Shown: positions 1 to 7,021, counted from the stretch's first letter. The stretch is 7,724 nt of DNA from Xanthobacteraceae bacterium (GCA_030043175.1 JASHYD010000511.1:1-7724); one strand, 5' to 3'. Made by a program: numbers and translations. Notes: generated by a model from the letters alone, not told the origin.

Positions 1-423
1 ACAAGAGCCATCGACGTCGAGTCAAATCAATATCTCATTGACGCCGCAGATTACAACTACCTCCTGACTCATTGGCATTATACGGATGACATGCAGCGCA
101 TGACCGGCTCGGCCGGCGCCTCGTATCGGTGGTATGACACGCTGTTCACCGCGAATTTGATTTATGGCAGCGGCCTGCGCGCAGGCGAGTTGCCCGAGGT
201 CGTGCCGAATTCGTTGCACGCGACACCCTACGGCGTGGTAAACGTGGGCATCGCGCACGACTTCCAATGGTCGCCTGACTTTAAGCCGTTGACCGTGCGT
301 TTCGACGTGGTGAACTTGTTCGATCAGATTTACGAACTCCGCACCGGCAGCGGCATTGGTGAATTTGCGCCGCAATACGGTGCCCGCCGTGGCTTCTATT
401 TCGGGCTGTCGCAAAAGCTGTAG
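1..423 (+). CDS. TonB-dependent receptor, C-terminal fragment (5' end outside window)
   Basis: The reading frame is open from base 1 to the TAG at 421-423 and gives the last 140 residues of a larger protein. The sequence alternates short aromatic beta-strands and turns and carries the hallmark end of a TonB-dependent outer-membrane receptor: a strand with VRFDVVNLFDQIYELRTGSG, then EFAPQYGARRGFYFGLSQKL, matching the usual 'N-L-F-D...Y...G...F.PQ.G.RRG' final barrel strands. The last residue is Leu, not the common Phe/Trp, which is tolerated in this family. Only the final few barrel strands are present, so plug, TonB box, signal peptide and substrate class cannot be judged. An ATG at 91 is internal and is not the start. 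It runs toward the tonB operon on the other strand, so two TonB-related loci converge here. Family assignment is confident; substrate is unknown. Confidence 0.85.
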   Translation, partial: TRAIDVESNQYLIDAADYNYLLTHWHYTDDMQRMTGSAGASYRWYDTLFTANLIYGSGLRAGELPEVVPNSLHATPYGVVNVGIAHDFQWSPDFKPLTVRFDVVNLFDQIYELRTGSGIGEFAPQYGARRGFYFGLSQKL

Positions 424-493
424 AACTCGGGCGCGAAGCCAACGAGACGGATCCGGCGGACGTTCACCTCGATAGTGCGATCGAAGTGAGTCA

Positions 494-892
494 ATGGGCG
501 CGCTCACCCAACAGCAGTCGAGTGTTAGCGTTAGCGCGCGTGCAATGGATGGGAGGCGAGCTGCGCGTGACCCCAGCCTCGGGCTGGGCGCAAAGGTGGC
601 AGCGGTGGCTATGCGCGACTACCATCAAAGCCATTTCGTTTCGCCTATCACCGTTACCCACGACAACTACGGCCGGCGCGTTTGTATGGAATGCAGCAAG
701 CTAGGCTCATACGCGAACGGCCTTTGCGCAAAATGCTATATGCGGGACTATCGGCGCCGTCATCGGACGCTCTGCACCTGTACAAGTTGTGGCGTCTCGT
801 TTCAGGCACCACTAAGCGGCGCGCTTTATTGCTCGCCGTCTTGCCGACGGCACACACGCCACGCTGCTCAATCTGCGAAAAAAGGTTGGTGA
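494..892 (+). CDS. small Cys-rich zinc-ribbon-like protein, hypothetical
   Basis: The ORF has up to 132 codons and ends with TGA at 890-892. The C-terminal half looks like a real protein: C64-x2-C67-x10-C78-x2-C81, then a basic stretch (RDYRRRHR), then C94-x-C96-x2-C99-x13-C113-x3-C117 followed by RRHTRH. This is the spacing of two zinc-binding knuckles; the second resembles the common 'CxxCG..F......YCS..CR' ribbon. Such modules bind nucleic acid or hold proteins together; no catalytic motif is visible. The N-terminal 39 residues are low-complexity and less convincing. ATG 545 and ATG 611 are alternative starts; 611 has AAAGGTGG about 12 bases upstream and begins just before the conserved-looking part, so a 93-residue protein from 611 is equally likely. 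No partner gene is adjacent on this strand. It is probably accessory; I do not recognise a named family. Confidence 0.5.
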   Translation: MGALTQQQSSVSVSARAMDGRRAARDPSLGLGAKVAAVAMRDYHQSHFVSPITVTHDNYGRRVCMECSKLGSYANGLCAKCYMRDYRRRHRTLCTCTSCGVSFQAPLSGALYCSPSCRRHTRHAAQSAKKGW

Positions 893-944
893 CGCGCCGG
901 GTGCGAGGTGCCCTGCCATTTGGGGGGCCTTCGGAGAATTGAAT

Positions 945-970
945 TTTCGAGAATCGAAACTCTTCGAAAC
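945..970. repeat. TCGAAA repeat cluster (possible operator)
   Basis: TTTCGA (945-950), GAA, TCGAAA (954-959) form a perfect 6-bp inverted repeat. TCGAAAC occurs at 954-960 and again at 964-970, exactly 10 bases apart, and the second copy sits in the palindrome TTCGAA (963-968). Ten-base spacing puts the copies on the same DNA face, as expected of a protein-binding array. It lies about 40 bases upstream of a small ORF with a good ribosome binding site. The binding protein is unknown. Confidence 0.3.
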
Positions 971-986
971 GTCCGCGTGCGCGGAC
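971..986. repeat. perfect 7-bp inverted repeat GTCCGCG-TG-CGCGGAC
   Basis: Arms at 971-977 and 980-986 are exact reverse complements with a 2-base centre. The centre is too tight for a good RNA hairpin unless the inner pairs open, and no T-run follows, so an intrinsic terminator is unlikely. It sits 8 bases upstream of the AGGAG at 995-999 and directly after the TCGAAAC repeats, so an operator or a 5'-leader structure is more plausible. Confidence 0.35.
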
Positions 987-1006
987 ATTTGCCGAGGAGA
1001 GGATGA

Positions 1007-1174
1007 ATGATTTCGGTGTGGAGCTGTCGACAAGTCGAGCGACAACGGGGCATTGCCGTGTCATCAGCTGATACAAGGGCGATGACGATCGGCCAATGGC
1101 GTAGCCCAGCTCGTGATCACGGGCTTATAGGACGGCACTCAAAGGAGCAGGGGCGCGCGTTTTTTTCGTGCTGA
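1007..1174 (+). CDS. possible 55-aa small protein, unknown
   Basis: An ATG at 1007 opens 55 codons to TGA at 1172-1174. The best support is AGGAG at 995-999, 7 bases before this ATG, which is ideal Shine-Dalgarno spacing. A nearer ATG at 1003 (3-base spacing) would give only 22 residues. The product is basic, with two Cys near the start (C7) and at the very end (C55), no membrane segment and no motif I recognise. Repeats just upstream (945-986) would suit a promoter or operator. Against it: composition is unremarkable, the region is decayed-looking, and no homology can be judged here. Confidence 0.22.
   Translation: MISVWSCRQVERQRGIAVSSADTRAMTIGQWRSPARDHGLIGRHSKEQGRAFFSC
1108..1125. repeat. 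18-bp palindrome with one mismatch
   Basis: AGCTCGTGATCACGGGCT is a palindrome apart from one T/G pair (1111/1122); its core CGTGATCACG (1112-1121) is perfect. It lies inside the possible 55-codon ORF, so it may be chance. It could be a dimeric regulator site. Confidence 0.25.
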
Positions 1175-1266
1175 ATGCGTCCTCGAGACGGTTTCCGCCG
1201 GATCAGTCAGGGTATTTGAGCGGTTTACAATCTCTCAACCGTCGGTGAGGCCGCTCGACTTCCGCG

Positions 1267-1338
1267 TTGGGTCAGGTACCGACATGGTTCGTCCCACCCA
1301 CTAACGATTCGACAGAAGCTGCCTGTTTGCTGACCCAA
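1267..1338. repeat. 9-bp inverted repeat flanking 54 bases
   Basis: TTGGGTCAG at 1267-1275 is the exact reverse complement of CTGACCCAA at 1330-1338. It lies just before the integrase remnant. It could be the end structure of a small mobile element or an integrase operator, but the arms are short and no flanking duplication is seen. Confidence 0.25.
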
Positions 1339-1348
1339 ACTCACCGGT

Positions 1349-1782
1349 TTGGACTGTCATCGTCGAGCCAATCTGGGTGGTCTCTCAAACGAGGAGACCA
1401 CTCCCACGAACAACTCCAGCCCTCTATCATCGCCGAGCAAAGGTAACTCACGGTCACCATGGAACAAGGGCAAGATCATCGGGCCAAGGCCGCCACTGCG
1501 ACCGGGGCATGTGTGGTCTATTCGAGCCAAGTTGCACCTTGAGCTGAGTGTACGTGACTTGGCCCTCTTCAATCTGGCGATCGACAGCAAATTGCGCGGA
1601 TGCGATCTCCTGGCATTGCGCGTCGATGATGTGGCGCCTCACGGCTGCGCAATCGACGCGCCAACGTGCGCCAAAGGAAAACCGGTCGGCCGGTGCGGTT
1701 CGAATTGACCGAGCAGACGCGGGAGTCGCTCGACGCGTTCTGCGCGGATGAGGTCAGCACCCCCCGTTCGGGCCTAATTTGA
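1349..1782 (+). pseudogene. tyrosine recombinase/integrase remnant, frameshifted and truncated
   Basis: From about residue 36 (1454) the frame opened at ATG 1349 reads like the N-terminal part of the small (about 200 aa) rhizobial/proteobacterial phage-type integrases: SPWNKGKIIGPRPPLRPGHV, then RDLALFNLAIDSKLRGCDLL and ALRVDDVAPHG. Arg83 in 'LRGCDLLALRV' matches the first catalytic Arg. At about 1658-1661 homology jumps one frame (phase 2 to phase 1), consistent with a one-base loss: from 1660 the new frame reads NVRQRKTGRPVRFELTEQTR, the expected continuation, through about 1740. The frame then ends in unrelated residues at TGA 1780-1782. Family members go on for roughly 80-100 more residues holding the Lys, His-x-x-Arg, His and Tyr active site; all are missing. 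The true original start is uncertain because residues 1-30 look unconserved. It cannot be an active recombinase. Confidence 0.8.
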
Positions 1783-1787
1783 TCAGT

Positions 1788-2666
1788 TTAATTCCGTGGT
1801 TTGAGGCGAAAGATAACCGGCATGCTGAAGCTTAGCCCTTGATCGGCGACCAATGGTGGGGGCGGCGGCACCGGGTCGGCGCGCCGCATCATGTCCAGCG
1901 CCGCATCGTCGAAGGCGCTGTCGCCCGCGCTCTTCATTACGCTCGCCGACACAACATGCCCAGCGCGGTCGAGTCCGAACCTTAGGACGATCTCCGCGCT
2001 CTGAGGCGGCCGGTCAGCCGGATAGCGCTTGTATTTCTCCAGATGAGCGGCCAGCTCCTTTTGCCATGTGGCGCGAACTCGACGCAGGCTCTCGCCGGTT
2101 CCCAATTCGGGAGCGACCGAACGGCGGGCTTCTCGTGCGGTTTCGGGGCTCGGCGTGGCCGTGGCTTCAGCGGCGATCGACGGGTTCGACGGAGCGGTCG
2201 GCGCAGTCACCGTCTTCGGGTCATCGTCCGTGGGCTTGTTCATCTCCTCGGGGGCAACCAGCCGGTCCGGATCGTCTGTCTCGGTCGGCGTTGCCTTCGG
2301 CAGTTCTGTCTGCTCGAGAGCTGCCTTCTGCTCTATGACAGGCGGTGATGCGGCAGACGCGTCGGCGTCTGGCCCGGGCGGGAGATCGCCTGGATCGTGG
2401 TGCGGTGCCATCAATTCGATGCCGACCTCGATCGCTGGCGCGCCGAGGTCCTCGCTGACTTCAGCGGACTGGAGATATTCAAACGCGAGTGTGGCACACG
2501 CGGCGTGGATAAAGACAGCGCCCAGCCCGGCCACAAGCCAGATTGTGAACGACGCCTGTTGCGGGGCTTCAATTTCGGGCACCAGTAGCCGCGGCCGTGC
2601 CACAGCGCCCTGTGGCGATACCTCGTCGGGACATCCTGAGATGAAATCGGCGGCACGCATCCTCAC
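1788..2666 (-). CDS. tonB: energy transducer TonB
   Basis: This 292-residue protein has classic TonB layout. There is a cytoplasmic N-terminus, one membrane helix at about 40-63 (including GLGAVFIHAACATLAF with His54 in the position of the functional transmembrane His of E. coli TonB), a long periplasmic Pro/Ala/Glu/Thr-rich region (about 85-190), and a C-terminal TonB domain (about 195-292) with KYKRYPADRPPQSAEIVLRF and the end VPPPPPLVADQGLSF. It spans the periplasm and passes proton-motive force from ExbB-ExbD to outer-membrane receptors. The Ser that usually lies four residues before the transmembrane His appears to be Ala50. The start is GTG at 2666, overlapping the exbD stop as GTGA; an in-frame ATG at 2660 is an alternative that loses two residues. 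Last gene of the iron operon; I see no strong intrinsic terminator after its TAA (1788-1790). Confidence 0.93.
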   Translation of the reverse strand: MRMRAADFISGCPDEVSPQGAVARPRLLVPEIEAPQQASFTIWLVAGLGAVFIHAACATLAFEYLQSAEVSEDLGAPAIEVGIELMAPHHDPGDLPPGPDADASAASPPVIEQKAALEQTELPKATPTETDDPDRLVAPEEMNKPTDDDPKTVTAPTAPSNPSIAAEATATPSPETAREARRSVAPELGTGESLRRVRATWQKELAAHLEKYKRYPADRPPQSAEIVLRFGLDRAGHVVSASVMKSAGDSAFDDAALDMMRRADPVPPPPPLVADQGLSFSMPVIFRLKPRN

Positions 2667-3136
2667 GGCCCCGAATCTGCTGGCGGCCGTGCGCCCTCAA
2701 GCGCTACCAGCGCGATCTTGGGGTAGCCGCCGGCACGCAACATCTCCAGGACATCCATCAGCTCGCCGTACGGCACACTGCGATCCGCCCGCAGGAAGAT
2801 GCGGCGGTCACGGTCAGGCTCACCCATGGCATCGAGCGAGCGGATGAGATCGGCCCGCTTGACCGGAGTGTCGCCGATCGCAACCGCGAGATCAGCTTTT
2901 ATCGTCAGGTAGAGCGGCTTGTCCGGTTTCTTTTGCGGGTTTGCGGTCGAGGTTGGCAGATCGACCGGCAGGTCGACGGTCGACAACGGCGCCGCCACCA
3001 TGAAAATAATCAAGAGGACGAGCATGACATCGATGAACGGCGTGACATTGATCTCATGGGCTTCGGCAAATTCGTCGTCGTCATCGACATCGTCGAAATT
3101 CGCGTTATTCAAGCTTCCGCCGACCGAAGTTACCAT
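2663..3136 (-). CDS. exbD: TonB-system proton channel subunit ExbD
   Basis: The 157-residue protein has an acidic cytoplasmic N-terminus (DDVDDDDEFAEAHE, about 15-28), one membrane helix at about 34-51 and a periplasmic domain to the end. INVTPFIDVMLVLLIIFMVA carries the signature of the ExbD/TolR family; Asp36 is the protonatable residue equivalent to E. coli ExbD Asp25. The periplasmic part has the usual 'P.YLTIKAD...IGD.PV' and 'FLRADRSVPYGELMDVL.ML..GGY.KIALVALE' blocks. With ExbB it makes the inner-membrane proton-driven motor for TonB. The start ATG (3136) has GGAG at 3147-3144, 7 bases upstream and inside the end of exbB; the gap to exbB is 4 bases, and its TGA overlaps the tonB GTG. 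The run of four Asp at 18-21 is more acidic than in E. coli but otherwise the protein is ordinary. Confidence 0.95.
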   Translation of the reverse strand: MVTSVGGSLNNANFDDVDDDDEFAEAHEINVTPFIDVMLVLLIIFMVAAPLSTVDLPVDLPTSTANPQKKPDKPLYLTIKADLAVAIGDTPVKRADLIRSLDAMGEPDRDRRIFLRADRSVPYGELMDVLEMLRAGGYPKIALVALEGARPPADSGP

Positions 3137-3140
3137 CGGA

Positions 3141-3833
3141 TTACTCCGCTCTGCGGGCGAGAGCGCCGCCCTGATTGCGATCGAGGTCGCACGACAGCAA
3201 ACGGGCGACCACGCCGGACACCCGGCCGACGAGATCGAGATAGGATTTCGTCGTCCGCACCAGGTGATTGTAGATAATCACCGCCGGAATCGCAGCGGCG
3301 AGACCGACGGCGGTCGCCAGGAGCGCTTCCGCGATGCCGGGCGCGACCACGGCGAGATTTGTGGTCTGCGCTTTTGAAATTCCGATGAAGCTGTTCATGA
3401 TGCCCCACACTGTGCCGAACAGGCCCACAAAGGGCGCTGTCGATCCGACCGTGGCGACGACGCCCATGCCGTATCGCGCCCAACGGGCTTCGGCGCGCAC
3501 GATTTCGGCAAAGCGCGATGCAGCGCGTGACTGGATGCCGCCAACGGTGCCTTCGGCTGATATTCGGACCTCCTGGATCGCCGCCGCCACGAAGGATGCC
3601 GGCAGGTTTCTGCCGTGACCCGCTGCCAATTGGGCTTCCGTCAAGGTCCTCGTGCTGGCGATGCGAGCCAGCGCCTTGCGCATTCGTCGCCGGGCCAGAA
3701 AGATTTGAGCGGACTTGGCAAGGAAAATTGTCCAGGTGATCACTGAAGCGAAAGCGAGGCTGATCATCACCGCCTTCACCAGCACGTCAGCGGAGAGAAA
3801 CATCGACCAGGGCGACAGTTCATGTGGATTCAT
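3141..3833 (-). CDS. exbB: TonB-system energizer ExbB
   Basis: The 230-residue protein has three predicted membrane helices: about 16-39, 121-149 and 165-190, with a cytoplasmic loop between the first two, as in the ExbB/TolQ/MotA family. The conserved block [20 protein letters not shown] (129-148) and [20 protein letters not shown] (166-185) hold Thr141, Glu169 and Thr174, matching the pore residues T148, E176 and T181 of E. coli ExbB. It assembles as a pentamer around ExbD and couples proton flow to TonB motion. Length is close to the family norm. The phrase [20 protein letters not shown] favours ExbB over TolQ, as does the gene context. The ATG start overlaps the hydroxylase stop as ATGA; no strong Shine-Dalgarno is visible, so translation is probably coupled. 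Confidence 0.95.
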   Translation of the reverse strand: MNPHELSPWSMFLSADVLVKAVMISLAFASVITWTIFLAKSAQIFLARRRMRKALARIASTRTLTEAQLAAGHGRNLPASFVAAAIQEVRISAEGTVGGIQSRAASRFAEIVRAEARWARYGMGVVATVGSTAPFVGLFGTVWGIMNSFIGISKAQTTNLAVVAPGIAEALLATAVGLAAAIPAVIIYNHLVRTTKSYLDLVGRVSGVVARLLSCDLDRNQGGALARRAE

Positions 3834-4513
3834 GCTTCAGCCCAATAGCGGATCAGATTGTGATAGATGCCGGTCAGCTTCACGGTTTGCGGATCGTCTC
3901 TGCCGATGCGTTCGACCAGGCCCTGAACGGCGGTATCGAGATCGAATATCAGGCTGCGCGCATGGGCATCGCGGATCATGCTTTGTAGCCAGAAAAACGA
4001 CGCGACCCGGACACCGCGGGTGACCGGGGACACCATATGCAGGCTCGATGCCGGGTAGAGGACAAGATCTCCGGCGGGAAGCTTCACGGTCTGGGAGCCG
4101 TAACGGTCCTCGATGATGAGCTCTCCGCCGTCGTAGTCGTCTGGCTCCGAGAGAAACAGCGTGACCGACAGATCCGTGCGGATGCGCATGCCGGTCAGAT
4201 GATCGCCGCGGACAGCATTATCGACATGCACGCCGAAATGATGCCCGGGGCCGTAGCGGTTGAACAGCGGCGGGAAGATGCGCAGCGGGATTGCAGCCGA
4301 GACGAACAGTGGGTTCCCCGTGAGGGCGCGAATAACGCGCTCGCCCAACTGCCGCGCGGCCGTGCTGTCTGGCGGCAATTGCTCGTTGTTCTTGACCATT
4401 GCTGACTGCGCGCCGGCGGTCGAACGGCCATCTTCCCATTCGCATGCGTCCATGACGCCGAGGAACTCGGCGACCTCCGCCTTGCTCAGGACCTTCGGTA
4501 AGCAGATCAGCAT
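3830..4513 (-). CDS. piuC: PKHD-type Fe(II)/2-oxoglutarate-dependent hydroxylase, PiuC/YbiX family
   Basis: The 227-residue length is typical of the PiuC/YbiX family. The jelly-roll core holds the iron-binding facial triad: His96-x-Asp98 in [15 protein letters not shown] and distal His159 in [20 protein letters not shown]; Arg169 is the expected 2-oxoglutarate-binding Arg. Other family landmarks are [20 protein letters not shown] and the C-terminal helical part ending in [11 protein letters not shown]. It is predicted to be cytosolic, with no signal peptide. Family members sit next to TonB-dependent siderophore receptors and are iron-repressed; the physiological substrate is not settled, so a role in siderophore handling is inferred from the neighbours. 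The start ATG at 4513 lies 32 bases after the receptor stop, with only weak AGAG/GAAGG upstream. Its TGA overlaps the exbB ATG. All key residues are intact. Confidence 0.93.
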   Translation of the reverse strand: MLICLPKVLSKAEVAEFLGVMDACEWEDGRSTAGAQSAMVKNNEQLPPDSTAARQLGERVIRALTGNPLFVSAAIPLRIFPPLFNRYGPGHHFGVHVDNAVRGDHLTGMRIRTDLSVTLFLSEPDDYDGGELIIEDRYGSQTVKLPAGDLVLYPASSLHMVSPVTRGVRVASFFWLQSMIRDAHARSLIFDLDTAVQGLVERIGRDDPQTVKLTGIYHNLIRYWAEA

Positions 4514-4545
4514 CGCTCTTATCAGCCTTCGATGTTCGCCGCGGT

Positions 4546-7017
4546 TCAGAATGTGGCTTCGACCTTCCAGTAGGCGGCCCGCCCCGGCGCGATCAAAACG
4601 AACGGCGACGCGCTTTGATAGAAGGCGTCGTAGTAGGTCTTGTTGAAGATGTTGTTGATAGCGAGTTTCGTCCTCCAGTTCTCATTGATCTTGTATTCGA
4701 TGAAGGCGTCGAACCGCCAATAGGAGGGGAGTTCGGTGCCCTGGTTGGCCGCAAGCAGGGTGCCGCCGTAGAGTTTGGACCGGTAGATGGCCTGGCCGCC
4801 GACTTCGAGATTGTCCATGATCTGGTACTTCGTCAGCGTGGTGAAGGACTGGTGGGCGATGTTGGCGAGCTTGTCTCCGATGTCGGTCGGAAGGATCGAC
4901 TGGGTGACCTTCGACTCCATCAGCACCAGTCCGCTCATGATACTCCAGCGGTCGGTGATCTTGCCGACCAGCTCCATGTCGATGCCCTGGACGTAGCTTG
5001 AATTACCGGCGAAGATCGAGCCGGGCACCAGGTTCGGCGGCAGGGGCACGCCCCCCGGCGTGCTCGTGGCGCTCGGTACGACTTCGCGGGCATTTTCCGT
5101 CTCTGTCCGGAACAGCGCGGCCGTCGCCAGGAGATGCTTGTCGAAGAATTCCCACTTGGTGCCGGCTTCGTAGGCTTTGTTACGTTGCGGCCCAAAGATC
5201 TGGTTGATCGGCGAGGTCGGATTCAGGCCACCATAGGTCGCGGACGTGCCGTCGATTTCCGCACCCACCGGGTTGGCTGAGGTCGCATAGGCACCATAGA
5301 TGCTGGCGAAGGGCAGCGGCTTGACGACGATGCCAGCGTTGTAGTTCACGAGCTGGGACACCAGGCCGACCTCGCCAAATCCGGCCTTGCTAGCGCCGAC
5401 GTTGTAATCGTCGTAACGCACCCCGCCATTGAGGATGATGAAATCCCGAAAATTGGCGGTGTGGAGCGCGTAAACGCTGTTGGTTTGTAGGTTGACCACG
5501 TCCGGGTCGCCGGTCAGCATCGGCGTGCTGGTGAACGGTATCAGATTGGGTGGGTTGAACACCGACACGTTGGATATGGTGCCGGAACCGGTGAATGGGC
5601 TCGTGCCCTGGGTTTCCGAAGCAAGCCCGGTGTAGCTGTCGATGCTGAGGCGGTTGAGCGCGACTTCCGTACCTAGCACCGTGGTATTTTTCACCGGCCC
5701 GGTATCGAACTTATAGGTCATATCGGTCTGGTCGGCTGTGACCTTGGCGACTTGGTAACGGCTTTGCGGATTGAGATTGATCACCCCCTGTTGGTACGGA
5801 TTGGTGGCCTCGGGAAGCGTGCCGATGTAATTAAGCACGGAGTTCTCTTCCCGGAACTTGTTGCTAATGGTCAGCTGGTCGTTGATCTTGAACTCGGAAC
5901 CCAGTGTTCCAATGTCCTGCTGCGTCTTCTGGAAATCGCGGTTGACCAGGCCGTAGTACGTGTTTCGCGGAACGCCGGTGTCGGTCCACGGCGCCAGCGC
6001 CAGCTTGTTGTAGGGGACGCCGAAATCCGGCAAAGCGTCGAAATCGGTATGAATGTAGCTCGCGGTGATCTTGACGTTGTCGGTCGGCGTCCATTTCGCC
6101 GCGATCATGCCGCCCCAGCGATCGTCAAAGACGTCGTCACGCCCCGCCACGCCGGCGTCCTGGAACATCCCGTCGACGCGTACGGAGAGAGTGGGCGAGA
6201 TCACCTGATTAGCATCGATGGTAACGCGTCGTGTCCCGTCGGTTCCGATCGTGCTTTCGGCGTCGTAGAAGTTGCGATCGGTCGCCTGCTTCGTCACGAT
6301 GTTGATGGCGCCGCCGGTAGTCCCCTGTCCGCCGACGGTCGAGGAAGGGCCTCTCAGGATCTCGATTTGCTCGGTGAAGAAGTTCTCGCGGATGCTAACG
6401 CCGGGATCGCGCACACCGTCGATGAAGATATCATTGCGCGCATCGTAGCCGCGGATAAAGAAGCGGTCCCCGAAAGCGTTCCCGCCTTCGCCCGTTCCCA
6501 ACGTCACGCCCGCGGTGCTGCGTCCGATATCCTTGAGAGCTGTGGCGTTCTGGTCCTCGAGAATTTCTTTGGTGAGAACTGTGACGCTTTTTGGCGTGTT
6601 GGCTAGCGGCTCGGTGAACTTGGGCGACGCAAGCTGATCGCCCTTGTACGGCGCAGACGGATCTGCATAGGGATTGCGATCCGGCGGTAGATTTGCCGCC
6701 GGAGTCGCCGCAGGCTTGGGAGCAGCCTGTTGCTGCTGTTGCCGCTCGCGGGCAAGGCGGCGCAGTTCGTTGCGAACCCGGATCTGTTCCGGCGTCGGCT
6801 TTGCCGCAGGAGGACGCGGGCGCGTGACCGGCGCGTCGATCGTCACCGGCGGAAGCGGAGACTCTTGAGCTTCCGCCGCGCCGATCGAGCCCGCTGCGAC
6901 CAGGCAGGCCATTGTGATTTTCAGTGAAGCGTCGATCTCGGTGTTGTTGTTCGGTACGACAAAGGCGATTGGCAAGCGCAGCGATCTCGGCTCCCTTGCG
7001 GCGTTTACAACACTCAT
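4546..7017 (-). CDS. TonB-dependent siderophore receptor (Fiu/FhuA-like, outer membrane)
   Basis: The 823-residue protein opens the operon. A signal peptide is visible but late: hydrophobic [14 protein letters not shown] with an AEA cleavage site (48-50), preceded by about 30 extra residues. A TonB-box-like LPPVTIDAP (55-63) follows, then a Pro/Ala/Arg-rich linker with a basic helix and poly-Gln (about 64-130). The plug (about 135-245) contains [49 protein letters not shown] and GGAINIVTK, all siderophore-receptor hallmarks. The remaining 575 or so residues are a 22-strand barrel ending [20 protein letters not shown] with a terminal Phe needed for barrel insertion. The plug type and the adjacent PiuC hydroxylase suggest a catecholate-type ferric siderophore; the exact ligand is unknown. 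Start: the only in-frame ATG before the signal core other than Met36 is at 7017, preceded four bases upstream by seven G. Likely iron-repressed (see upstream sites). Confidence 0.94.
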   Translation of the reverse strand: MSVVNAAREPRSLRLPIAFVVPNNNTEIDASLKITMACLVAAGSIGAAEAQESPLPPVTIDAPVTRPRPPAAKPTPEQIRVRNELRRLARERQQQQQAAPKPAATPAANLPPDRNPYADPSAPYKGDQLASPKFTEPLANTPKSVTVLTKEILEDQNATALKDIGRSTAGVTLGTGEGGNAFGDRFFIRGYDARNDIFIDGVRDPGVSIRENFFTEQIEILRGPSSTVGGQGTTGGAINIVTKQATDRNFYDAESTIGTDGTRRVTIDANQVISPTLSVRVDGMFQDAGVAGRDDVFDDRWGGMIAAKWTPTDNVKITASYIHTDFDALPDFGVPYNKLALAPWTDTGVPRNTYYGLVNRDFQKTQQDIGTLGSEFKINDQLTISNKFREENSVLNYIGTLPEATNPYQQGVINLNPQSRYQVAKVTADQTDMTYKFDTGPVKNTTVLGTEVALNRLSIDSYTGLASETQGTSPFTGSGTISNVSVFNPPNLIPFTSTPMLTGDPDVVNLQTNSVYALHTANFRDFIILNGGVRYDDYNVGASKAGFGEVGLVSQLVNYNAGIVVKPLPFASIYGAYATSANPVGAEIDGTSATYGGLNPTSPINQIFGPQRNKAYEAGTKWEFFDKHLLATAALFRTETENAREVVPSATSTPGGVPLPPNLVPGSIFAGNSSYVQGIDMELVGKITDRWSIMSGLVLMESKVTQSILPTDIGDKLANIAHQSFTTLTKYQIMDNLEVGGQAIYRSKLYGGTLLAANQGTELPSYWRFDAFIEYKINENWRTKLAINNIFNKTYYDAFYQSASPFVLIAPGRAAYWKVEATF

Positions 7018-7021
7018 CTAG

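Larger units (their letters stand above)
893..1348. other. accessory intergenic stretch with repeats, no convincing long gene
   Basis: These 456 bases have no recognisable protein on either strand. They hold a cluster of TCGAAAC repeats and a short perfect stem (945-986), a 55-codon ORF with a good ribosome binding site (1007-1174), an 18-bp imperfect palindrome (1108-1125) and a 9-bp inverted repeat (1267-1275/1330-1338). Antisense ORFs across 654-1076 look like shadows of the Cys-rich gene. The setting beside an integrase remnant suggests decayed inserted DNA; this is inference. Confidence 0.5.

Noticed and set aside
22..507. 161-codon minus-strand ORF over the receptor fragment
   Set aside because: It is antisense to the clear TonB-dependent receptor C-terminus, and its own sequence has no recognisable motif; a GC-rich shadow.
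498..539. Hairpin GCGCGCT...AGCGCGC after the receptor fragment
   Set aside because: Seven-bp arms but a 28-base loop and no T-run; GC-rich arms of this kind are expected by chance.
654..1076. 140-codon minus-strand ORF opposite the Cys-rich gene
   Set aside because: It has no motif and lies antisense to a frame with an ordered zinc-ribbon Cys pattern; most likely a shadow.
1645..1685. Programmed ribosomal frameshift in the integrase
   Set aside because: No slippery heptamer or downstream structure is evident, and the gene lacks its catalytic C-terminus anyway; decay is simpler.
1755..1790. Intrinsic terminator CCCG-TT-CGGG after tonB or the integrase
   Set aside because: The stem has only 4 pairs with a 2-base loop and no proper T-run on either strand.
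1741..1790. Insertion-sequence end next to the integrase break
   Set aside because: The C-rich stretch after the homology break looked like a possible element terminus, but there is no matching inverted repeat or transposase in the window.
2068..2847. 259-codon plus-strand ORF opposite tonB/exbD
   Set aside because: Ser/Ala/Gly-rich antisense translation of two well-identified genes; typical of GC-rich third positions.
5752..6606. 284-codon plus-strand ORF opposite the receptor
   Set aside because: Long but antisense to an intact receptor plug and barrel; shows no domain or start signal of its own.
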